Below, in pieces: positions 18,416 through 23,620 of a stretch of 23,620 nucleotides of DNA. The stretch comes from Bordetella parapertussis (GTDB lineage Bacteria > Pseudomonadota > Gammaproteobacteria > Burkholderiales > SG8-41): NCBI GenBank assembly GCA_945863085.1, contig CAMBCD010000006.1, positions 1-23,620 of the forward strand, given 5' to 3'. The position numbers and the translations under genes are program-made. Under the pieces are notes generated by a model that saw nothing but the letters and a program-made list of their open reading frames with translations, was not told the DNA's origin and ran no database searches. Within the stretch, counting starts at the first letter, position 1, and each line of letters starts with the position of its first letter.

Positions 18416-19006
18416 TCAAACGCGTTTGATCCAGCCCGGCAGGGCTTCGACGCGTTTCACCCAGGCCGCAACACCCGGATGCGCCGCCAGGTCAAAACCG
18501 CCCTCCGGCGACACCGAGGTGTAGCAGTAACAGGCCAGATCGGCGATGGTCGGTTGCTTGCCGGCCAGCCATTCATTGTTTTTGAGCCGGCCTTCGAGCA
18601 CCGCCAGGCCGCTGCGGCCGTACGCAGCATATTCTTCGTAGTCGCCGATGGCGCGGATGCCGATTTTTTTGCCGCGCGCCCATTGCAGTCCGTAGTGCAG
18701 TTCGTTGTTCGACAGCGCCAGCCACTGCTGCACCCCGGCCATGCCCGCCGCATCCGTCGGCAGCCATTGTTCGCCGCCGAATTTGCGCGCGAGATAAACC
18801 AGGCAGGCCGTCGAATCCCAGAACACCAGATCCCCGTCCACCAGCACCGGCACCTGGCCACGCGGATTGAGTTTGAGAAATTCCGGCGCCTTGTGCTCTT
18901 TTTTGTCGGTATCAAGCACTACGGTCTCGAACGGCAGCTTCAGCATGGACAGCAGCAGGCGCACTTTCCAGGCATTGCCGGAAGTGGGGGTGATGTACAG
19001 TTTCAT
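18416..19006 (-). CDS. Glutathione S-transferase family protein
   Basis: The 196-residue cytosolic protein begins MKLYITPTSGNAWKVRLLLS, a thioredoxin-fold N-terminal domain whose Ser9 or nearby residues would activate glutathione. FLKLNPRGQVPVLVDGD contains the cis-proline that contacts glutathione, and DSTACLVYLARKFGGEQWLP closes the domain. An all-helical C-terminal domain follows, with PTIADLACYCY as the conserved N-capping box. GGAG lies seven bases before the chosen ATG; the frame is open 15 codons further but that extension does not look like the family. It is the first gene of a minus-strand operon and is directly coupled to the FIST gene. The substrate is unknown. Confidence 0.9.
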   Translation of the reverse strand: MKLYITPTSGNAWKVRLLLSMLKLPFETVVLDTDKKEHKAPEFLKLNPRGQVPVLVDGDLVFWDSTACLVYLARKFGGEQWLPTDAAGMAGVQQWLALSNNELHYGLQWARGKKIGIRAIGDYEEYAAYGRSGLAVLEGRLKNNEWLAGKQPTIADLACYCYTSVSPEGGFDLAAHPGVAAWVKRVEALPGWIKRV

Positions 19007-19025
19007 GAACGGCTCCATAAAGGAT

Positions 19026-19070
19026 GGTTGGGGCAAAAGCGGTTTGGGCAAAAAGGGATGTGGCTAAAGC
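19026..19070 (+). repeat. Three imperfect 15-base tandem repeats
   Basis: The units GGTTGGGGCAAAAGC (19026-19040), GGTTTGGGCAAAAAG (19041-19055) and GGATGTGGCTAAAGC (19056-19070) lie in the divergent gap between the GST gene and ppa. Units 1 and 2 agree at 12 of 15 positions; the third is more degenerate. They look like a decayed slippage repeat or repeated binding sites. Confidence 0.45.
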
Positions 19071-19127
19071 GATGCGGCCGAACCGCGATGCTAGCACGTG
19101 ACGCCCCGCCCGCAGGAACGGCGAAGC

Positions 19128-19133
19128 TATAAT
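19128..19133 (+). promoter_or_regulatory. -10 element for ppa
   Basis: A perfect TATAAT lies 26 bases before the ppa GTG. No convincing -35 hexamer is seen at the usual distance. The position would give a short leader carrying the Shine-Dalgarno GAGGAA. Confidence 0.5.
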
Positions 19134-19159
19134 GTGTCTTCATTGCCGAGGAAAATACC

Positions 19160-19708
19160 GTGAACCTGGACCGGGTCAGCTCTGGCTACGACGTGCCCAA
19201 CGATTTCAATGTGATCATTGAAATCCCGATGCATGCCGAGCCCATCAAGTACGAAATGGAAAAAACCACCGGCGCGATGTTCGTCGACCGCTTCATGTCG
19301 ACTGCCATGCGTTATCCCTGCAATTACGGCTATGTGCCGCACACCCTGTCCGGCGACGGTGATCCGGTGGATGTGCTGGTACTGTCGCCGGTGCCGCTGA
19401 TCACCGGCGTGGTGGTGCGCTGCCGCCCGGTGGGCATGCTGAAAATGGAAGACGAAGCAGGCGATGACACCAAGATTCTTGCCGTGCCGATCGACAAGCT
19501 CACCCCGCTCTACTCCGCCATCCGCTCGCCGGACGACCTGACCCAGGGCACGCTGGCGCAGATCGCGCATTTTTTCCAGCACTACAAGGACCTTGAGCCC
19601 GGAAAATGGGTCAAGATAATCGGATGGTCAGGCGCAAAAGAAGCCGGGGAAGAAATCCTCAGCGGTGTCAAAGGGTATCAGCAGGCCGCGCGCAAACCGA
19701 ACTTCTGA
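19160..19708 (+). CDS. ppa: Soluble family I inorganic pyrophosphatase
   Basis: The 182-residue protein hydrolyses PPi to two phosphates with Mg2+ in the cytoplasm. The active-site residues are intact and sit one position later than in E. coli PPase: Glu21, Lys30, Glu32, Arg44, Tyr56, and Asp66, Asp68 and Asp71 within [25 protein letters not shown] supplies further acidic residues and [17 protein letters not shown] the later Tyr-Lys pair. The start is GTG at 19160 with GAGGAA about seven bases upstream. With hppA 5 kb away the cell has both soluble and membrane PPases, which may compete with the PPi-type phosphofructokinase for PPi. Confidence 0.97.
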   Translation: MNLDRVSSGYDVPNDFNVIIEIPMHAEPIKYEMEKTTGAMFVDRFMSTAMRYPCNYGYVPHTLSGDGDPVDVLVLSPVPLITGVVVRCRPVGMLKMEDEAGDDTKILAVPIDKLTPLYSAIRSPDDLTQGTLAQIAHFFQHYKDLEPGKWVKIIGWSGAKEAGEEILSGVKGYQQAARKPNF

Positions 19709-19713
19709 CACGA

Positions 19714-19762
19714 TAAAAAAGCCCCGCCGTCACCGGCGGGGCTGGAGTGCCCCCGAGGGGGC
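19714..19762. terminator. Terminator between ppa and terC
   Basis: Arms GCCCCGCCG (19721-19729) and CGGCGGGGC (19734-19742) form a perfect nine-pair stem with a four-base loop. On the minus strand the stem is followed by six T bases, so it terminates terC transcription. On the plus strand it can still pause ppa transcripts but lacks a T run. A second hairpin, GCCCCCGAGGGGGC (19749-19762), touches the terC stop codon. Confidence 0.85.
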
Positions 19763-21003
19763 TACTGCAGGGAGACGGCGATCAGCACGGCCAACGCGGC
19801 ACTCATGCCTGCCGGCAAGCCGAACCTCTCAATGCGCGAAACGGCACGGCCGACAACGATTTCGACAGGCACTTCAACAATTTCCAGCACCCGGTTGGTC
19901 ACCGAGTCCTCGACAACACGGGTAATCGAATTTTTGCGGGCCGTGCCCATCACAATCTGGTGCACCCCCAGTTGTTCAGCGATGCGGCGTATGGTTTCGG
20001 CCTTGTCACCGAACTCGACATGGTCCGTGTGCGGCACGCCGCTGCGGTTGAGCATGTCGCGCGCCGGAGCCAGCGCCCGTTCCGCCTCCTGCTGGTGATA
20101 GGCCTGGTGGTCGCGCCGACTGAGAAAACGCGCGACATACTGCGAGAACGGCACCCGCACATGCAGCAGATGCACTTCCATGGCTGCATCCGTCGCATGA
20201 CGGCTGATCACGTGCTCCACGGCCTGCAATGAATTCACCGAGGCATCCACCGGCAGCAGGATGCGCGTCACTCCGGCGGCGGCAGGCAGCGCAGTCGCAC
20301 TGCCGGCATCGGCGATGTGGCCGGCCACGCGGGCACGGGTCGGAGCATGGTTGGCCCAGAATCCGAGCCCCAGAACGCCGCCGATGATCGTTATGTAAAT
20401 CACCGGGGACAGCGCCGGATAAATCGCCAGATAATCCTTGATCAGCGGCTCGCTGACGATCATTTTCGCCGATGTCCAGGCCAGCACCGCGCCGCCGATG
20501 TAGACGATCGCCGGATAACGTTCGACATACTTGAGGATGAGCTGGCTGCCCCAGATGACTATGGGGATGCTGATCAGCAGGCCGATGACCACCAGCAGGA
20601 AATTGCCATGGGCGGCACCGGCGACAGCCAGCACATTGTCGAGGCCCATCACCGCGTCGGCGACAACGATGGTTTTCATGGCGCCCCAGAAATTGCTGGC
20701 GGCGCTGACCTCATGGCCGCCGCTGTTGTTGTCAGCCAGCAGCTTGTACGCAATCCACACCAGCAGCACGCCGCCGAGCAGCAGCAGCCCGGGGATCTTC
20801 AGCAGCCAGACCACCACCAGCGTCATCGCAGTACGCACCGCAATCGCACCGAAAGTGCCCCAGATGATGGCCCGCCTGCGCAGATCGGGAGGCAGGCTGC
20901 GTGCGGCCAGCGCGATGACAATCGCGTTGTCACCGGCGAGGACGAGGTCAATGATGATGATGGCCAGCAGGGCCGTGAAAAATTCAGCGGAAAGCAATTC
21001 CAT
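19762..21003 (-). CDS. TerC-family membrane protein fused to a universal stress (Usp) domain
   Basis: The 413-residue protein starts at 21003, seven bases after GGAGG. Residues 1-225 are a TerC-type multi-helix domain with IDLVLAGDNAIVIALAAR (Asp25) and VVADAVMGLDNVLAVAGAA, the two acidic metal-site motifs. TerC relatives such as YkoY, MeeF/MeeY and Alx export Mn2+. Residues about 245-385 form a Usp fold beginning ILLPVDASVNSLQAVEHV. Its nucleotide loop reads GTARKNSITRVVEDSV from Gly353, with Arg356 and Asp in place of the glycines of the ATP-binding motif, so ATP binding is doubtful. A short hydrophobic tail ends the protein. The gene follows a yybP-ykoY riboswitch on the same strand, which supports a role in Mn homeostasis. 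Confidence 0.9.
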   Translation of the reverse strand: MELLSAEFFTALLAIIIIDLVLAGDNAIVIALAARSLPPDLRRRAIIWGTFGAIAVRTAMTLVVVWLLKIPGLLLLGGVLLVWIAYKLLADNNSGGHEVSAASNFWGAMKTIVVADAVMGLDNVLAVAGAAHGNFLLVVIGLLISIPIVIWGSQLILKYVERYPAIVYIGGAVLAWTSAKMIVSEPLIKDYLAIYPALSPVIYITIIGGVLGLGFWANHAPTRARVAGHIADAGSATALPAAAGVTRILLPVDASVNSLQAVEHVISRHATDAAMEVHLLHVRVPFSQYVARFLSRRDHQAYHQQEAERALAPARDMLNRSGVPHTDHVEFGDKAETIRRIAEQLGVHQIVMGTARKNSITRVVEDSVTNRVLEIVEVPVEIVVGRAVSRIERFGLPAGMSAALAVLIAVSLQ

Positions 21004-21033
21004 GGGCAAACCTCCAGTGATGGATGTGAGATC

Positions 21034-21184
21034 AAAACCAGCAACGGACACAAACATTGCGTCCGCCGCCGCCTGGTCTCGCTTGCATCCCTGAGGTTGC
21101 CGGTGCCGCCGGGGCATGCCCGTATTGACGACGACACCACTCGCGGCACCATCGCGGCGCCGCCGAAGCTACTCCCCTGGCCAG
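21034..21184 (-). ncRNA. yybP-ykoY (Mn2+) riboswitch upstream of terC
   Basis: Read on the minus strand, the conserved core elements occur in order: GGGGAGTAGC (21177-21168), GTCGTCAATACGGGC, CACCGGCAACC and GCAAGCGAGACC (ending at 21075). These match the L1, L3 and closing parts of the manganese-sensing yybP-ykoY aptamer. CTGG (21184-21181) can pair with CCAG (21076-21073) as P1. ACCAG can instead pair with CTGGT (21041-21037), followed by four T bases, which gives a weaker terminator-like alternative. The terC Shine-Dalgarno is about 20 bases beyond. TerC genes are among the best-known targets of this class. Confidence 0.9.
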
Positions 21185-21396
21185 AAACTCCGGCAGGATG
21201 TCCGCCATTACCGCGACGGTGCCTGCCGCGCGCGCCAGCCGCGACGCGCAGGCGGATTATTGAAGCCCCTGCCGGCCAAGTAAAATGAAAAATCGCAATG
21301 CAGACCATTAACAATGCCGCAATCTCTGTAACGCACCCTTGCAGTGCATTGCGCTTTTTTACGGTGCATGTGACAGACGTCCCGCGGATGTGCGGG
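21185..21396. other. Divergent intergenic segment between the two riboswitches
   Basis: No gene is visible. The segment must hold the minus-strand promoter for the terC riboswitch; TTTACT and AATAAT 17 bases apart on the minus strand (21282-21254) are a weak candidate. ATGCAGACCATT (21298-21309) recurs exactly at 21688-21699, on the far side of the plus-strand riboswitch. CCCGC (21381-21385) and GCGGG (21392-21396) form an inverted repeat nested within TGACA (21371-21375) and TGTCA (21398-21402), next to the plus-strand -35 box. Confidence 0.4.
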
Positions 21397-21425
21397 TTGT
21401 CATGATTTTTATCCTGTGTTTTAAT
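21397..21425 (+). promoter_or_regulatory. Sigma70-like promoter for the plus-strand riboswitch
   Basis: TTGTCA (21397-21402) and TTTAAT (21420-21425) are separated by exactly 17 bases. Transcription would begin near 21432, about 18 bases before the aptamer. The -35 box is the right arm of an inverted repeat TGACA-N22-TGTCA, a possible operator. Consensus match only. Confidence 0.65.
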
Positions 21426-21449
21426 TCGCCCGCTCGCGCGGCAACGCGC

Positions 21450-21582
21450 GGTCCCTCCAACGGGGAGTAGCTTGAGCGGCGCAAGCCGCAGTGGCGCAGT
21501 CGTCAATTCGGGACGCTTTACGGTCCTCGGCTCCGCCGGCAATGACCCGTGGCCTCCCGGCCACGCTGTTGCAAGCGAGACC
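21450..21582 (+). ncRNA. yybP-ykoY (Mn2+) riboswitch upstream of the LysR gene
   Basis: The core elements are present in order on the plus strand: GGGGAGTAGC (21462-21471), a stem-loop arm GAGCGGCGCAAGCCGC, GTCGTCAATTCGG, GCCGGCAATGACCC, the hairpin GTGGCCTCCCGGCCAC, and the closing GCAAGCGAGACC (21571-21582). GGTC (21450-21453) pairs with GACC (21579-21582) as P1. The same GACC is the 5' arm of the intrinsic terminator that follows. By analogy with characterised members, Mn2+ binding would stabilise P1, block the terminator and turn expression on. The gene downstream is a LysR regulator, not a transporter, which is unusual for this class. Confidence 0.92.
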
Positions 21583-21611
21583 TTTGCCTGTACGGGCAAG
21601 GTCTTTTTTTT
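21579..21611 (+). terminator. Intrinsic terminator / expression platform of the LysR riboswitch
   Basis: GACCTTTGCC (21579-21588) pairs with GGGCAAGGTC (21594-21603), giving nine pairs with a single bulged T, followed by eight T bases (21604-21611). Its left arm overlaps the P1 strand of the aptamer, the classic mutually exclusive arrangement. The LysR start codon lies 107 bases further on. Confidence 0.92.
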
Positions 21612-21718
21612 CGACCTGGTGCAACCTGCCCGTCCGAGGTGAAGTGCGCGCCGTCCGGCCTGACGCCGGCTGCGCGCTGATTCCCGCATGCAGACCATTG
21701 TCGAAAAAAAGGATCGAA

Positions 21719-22666
21719 ATGCCGCAACCCGCAATCCGGCGTTACCTGAAACACGGCACCTTGCCGCAGCTGGGCGTATTCGAAGCTGTGGCCCGGCTGG
21801 GCAGCTTCACCAAGGCTGCCGAAGAGCTGTACATGGCACAGCCCACGGTTTCGGTGCAGATGAAAAAACTCTCCGAAACCGTCGGCCTGCCGCTGATCGA
21901 ACAGGTCGGCAAACGCATCCACCTGACCGATGCCGGCCGCGTGCTGCAGGCCGCCTGCCTGGAAGTATTCGCCACACTGACCGGCCTTGAACGCAGCCTC
22001 GACGACCTGCGCGGGCTCGAAGCCGGGCAGCTGCAGCTCGCAATCAGCACCACCGGTGAATATTGTGCACCGCGCGTTCTCGCCGCCTTCGTCAAACAGC
22101 ATCCGCAGGTGGAAGTTTCACTGCAGATCCACAATCGCGGCGTGCTGCTGGAACGCATGGCAAAAAACCTCGACGATCTGTATATCTTCGCCGAGGCGCC
22201 CGCCGGCGGAGACTGGGTGACGCACCCGATACTGCCCAACCCGATGGTGCCGTTTGCGCACGCCGACCATCCGCTGGCCCGGGAAAAAAACATCCCGTTC
22301 GCGCGTTTCGCGCAGGAACCCTTCCTGATGCGGGAACCCGGATCGGGGGCACGCAGCATTTCCCGCGAAATCTTTGCGACCCACGACTGCGAACCACGGG
22401 TACGCATGGAACTGTCGAACAACGAAGCCATCAAGCAGGCGATCATTGCCGGCCTCGGCGTATCGATCATGTCGCGCTACACGCTCGGACTCGACGTACC
22501 CCATGAGCAGCTGGCGGTGCTGGATGTGCAGGGGTTCCCGATCGACCGCGGCTGGGTGTTCGTGCATCCCGCCGGCAAACAACTGTCGCTGGTCGCGCAG
22601 AGTTTCATGGAGTTCACACTGCGTGAAGCCAGATCACTGGTGTTCGACCACCTGTCAAAACCCTGA
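21719..22666 (+). CDS. LysR-family transcriptional regulator, CbbR-like
   Basis: The 315-residue protein has an N-terminal winged helix-turn-helix (about residues 14-75): TLPQLGVFEAVARLGSFTKA, then AEELYMAQPTVSVQMKKLSE as recognition helix, then LPLIEQVGKRIHLTDAGR. A periplasmic-binding-like effector domain follows, with QLQLAISTTGEYCAPRVLA and [20 protein letters not shown]. The DNA-binding region is closest to CbbR-type regulators of CO2 fixation or central metabolism, but no cbb genes are near. AAGGA, five bases before the ATG at 21719, supports the start. It is transcribed through a yybP-ykoY riboswitch and terminator, and is followed by an FAH-family gene in the same direction. The effector and targets are unknown. 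Confidence 0.92.
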   Translation: MPQPAIRRYLKHGTLPQLGVFEAVARLGSFTKAAEELYMAQPTVSVQMKKLSETVGLPLIEQVGKRIHLTDAGRVLQAACLEVFATLTGLERSLDDLRGLEAGQLQLAISTTGEYCAPRVLAAFVKQHPQVEVSLQIHNRGVLLERMAKNLDDLYIFAEAPAGGDWVTHPILPNPMVPFAHADHPLAREKNIPFARFAQEPFLMREPGSGARSISREIFATHDCEPRVRMELSNNEAIKQAIIAGLGVSIMSRYTLGLDVPHEQLAVLDVQGFPIDRGWVFVHPAGKQLSLVAQSFMEFTLREARSLVFDHLSKP

Positions 22667-22720
22667 ATCGGGGCAGCGCAGGCAACGGCAAAAAGCTGGA
22701 AAACTTCGCAGCCGAAGCCT

Positions 22721-22726
22721 TAAAAT
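22721..22726 (+). promoter_or_regulatory. Candidate -10 element upstream of the FAH-family gene
   Basis: TAAAAT lies about 70 bases before the FAH-family start, upstream of the terminator hairpin at 22750-22777. No good -35 is visible. If used, the transcript would have to pass through the terminator to reach the gene. Confidence 0.25.
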
Positions 22727-22749
22727 ACCGCCCGAACCGTTATCCACTG

Positions 22750-22777
22750 ACGGCGCGTCCATCGCGCCGTTATTTTT
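22750..22777 (+). terminator. Intrinsic terminator between LysR and FAH-family genes
   Basis: ACGGCGCG (22750-22757) and CGCGCCGT (22763-22770) form a perfect eight-pair stem with a five-base loop, followed by TATTTTTT. It ends only about eight bases before the Shine-Dalgarno of the next gene, so no promoter fits between them. Confidence 0.88.
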
Positions 22778-22796
22778 TCCAGCAAAGGATTCTGCA

Positions 22797-23620
22797 ATGC
22801 GATTGTCCACCTACACCCTGCTCTCCGCACCGCATTCCGTACACATCGGCGCCCAGCTCGATGGAAAAATGCTCGACCTCGTTGCCGGCGAACGCGCATT
22901 GAACGACGGCAAACAACTCATCCCGGCCTCGATGAAAGGCCTGCTCGCGCTGGGTGAGGCCGGACTTGCCCGCGCCCGTGCCGTGCTCGAATATGCCGGC
23001 AAAAACGCCGCCAAACTGGACAAAACCACGCTGGCGCCGGATGCCGACGTGCATTACCTGCCGCCGATTCCCGATGCCGACAAATTCCTCTGTGTCGGCA
23101 AGAATTACCGGACCCACCTTGAGGAGCTGAAACGCAACGACCTGATCAAGGAAATGCCCGGCGAGCCCACCGGTTTCGTCAAACTGAATTCCTGCCTCAC
23201 CGGCCACGGCGCCGACGTGCCGCGCCCGAAGACAGTGACCCGCCTCGATTACGAGCCGGAAATGGTGTTTGTGCTGGGCAAACGTGCCCATGAAGTCAGC
23301 GGCGACAATCCGCTGCAGTACATCGCCGGCATCACCATCCTCAACGACCTGACCTGCCGCGACACGCAAAAAGCCGAGGTCGCCTCGGGTTCTCGTTTCT
23401 GGACTTCGAAAAACGCGCCGTCCTTCGGCCCGCTGGGCCCCTGCATCATCACCATGGACGAAGTACCCGACCCGTACAACATCTGGGTCACCTGCAGCGT
23501 CAACGGCGAGCAGCGCATGCGCGTCAACACCAGCGACCAGATCTGGAAACTGCCGGACATCATTCCGCATTTTTCGCGACTGCTCGACCTGCAGCCGGGC
23601 GACATGTTCTCCACCGGTGC
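22797..23620 (+). CDS. Fumarylacetoacetate hydrolase family protein, 5' part
   Basis: The right edge truncates the gene after about 274 codons. AAGGA (22785-22789) is seven bases before the ATG. The visible protein has the FAH_N-like lead-in region and then the catalytic FAH fold from KFLCVGKNYRTHLEEL onward. DYEPEMVFVLGK supplies the metal-binding glutamates, and YIAGITILNDLTCRD the conserved Asp-containing segment. Family members hydrolyse or hydrate 2-oxo acids from aromatic or sugar-acid breakdown, such as 2-oxohept-3-enedioate, 2-keto-4-pentenoate or acylpyruvates. The substrate cannot be set from the sequence. The LysR regulator just upstream on the same strand might control it. Confidence 0.9.
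   Translation, partial: MRLSTYTLLSAPHSVHIGAQLDGKMLDLVAGERALNDGKQLIPASMKGLLALGEAGLARARAVLEYAGKNAAKLDKTTLAPDADVHYLPPIPDADKFLCVGKNYRTHLEELKRNDLIKEMPGEPTGFVKLNSCLTGHGADVPRPKTVTRLDYEPEMVFVLGKRAHEVSGDNPLQYIAGITILNDLTCRDTQKAEVASGSRFWTSKNAPSFGPLGPCIITMDEVPDPYNIWVTCSVNGEQRMRVNTSDQIWKLPDIIPHFSRLLDLQPGDMFSTG

Noticed and set aside
21331..21360. A plus-strand terminator-like hairpin ending in six T bases upstream of the riboswitch promoter
   Set aside because: The stem is only four pairs plus a bulge with a long loop, and no plus-strand transcript is expected to arrive there.
20823..21734. A 303-codon minus-strand frame running across both riboswitches into terC in another frame
   Set aside because: It covers conserved structured RNA elements and overlaps terC out of frame; its translation has no domain features.
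21688..21990. A 100-codon frame starting 31 bases before the LysR start
   Set aside because: It overlaps the LysR helix-turn-helix in another frame and has no family resemblance; the LysR start has the better ribosome-binding site.

Overview
The window is a high-GC chromosomal segment that reads as betaproteobacterial (Burkholderiales, Rhodocyclales or Nitrosomonadales type). The signs are the mutL-miaA pair, the exbB-exbD-lpxK-Trm112-kdsB-adk block, a Bug-type tricarboxylate receptor and a CbbR-like LysR regulator. This assignment comes from gene content and protein motifs, not from a database search. Almost all of the DNA is coding. There are no rRNA or tRNA genes, insertion sequences, phage genes or CRISPR arrays that I can see.

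Layout. At 1-1240 lie the 3' end of mutL and miaA (+). At 1245-3643 are a tandem cyclic-nucleotide-binding-domain protein and xseA, both on the minus strand. At 3734-4483 is a SIMPL-domain protein (+), and at 4517-6325 the ABC-F ATPase Uup (-). A 330-bp gap (6449-6780) holds a very AT-rich stretch followed by a close inverted pair of DnaA-box-like sites. From 6781 to 14356 a plus-strand run carries exbB, exbD, lpxK, the Trm112-like gene, kdsB, adk, a PPi-type phosphofructokinase and a proton-pumping pyrophosphatase, closed by a strong terminator. From 19006 down to 14422 a minus-strand operon encodes a GST, a FIST protein, a DUF599 membrane protein, a Bug receptor and an ornithine-cyclodeaminase-family enzyme. 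Soluble pyrophosphatase ppa (+) follows, then terC fused to a Usp domain (-), a LysR regulator (+), and a fumarylacetoacetate-hydrolase-family gene cut by the right edge.

The most striking element is the gene-free stretch between terC and the LysR gene. It carries two divergent yybP-ykoY (Mn2+) riboswitches. The minus-strand copy leads into terC-usp, a classic target. The plus-strand copy has its own sigma70-like promoter, a full aptamer core and a textbook intrinsic-terminator expression platform, and the only gene downstream is the LysR regulator. That suggests a transcription factor whose synthesis is switched on by manganese, paired with a Mn exporter under the same ligand.

A second theme is pyrophosphate metabolism. 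The PPi-type phosphofructokinase, the membrane H+-PPase (with the lysine signature of K+-independent pumps) and soluble PPase lie within 9 kb. A third is unusual translation initiation: a 13-codon leader ORF rich in UNN codons overlaps the miaA start, and xseA and uup have -10 boxes only six bases before their start codons.
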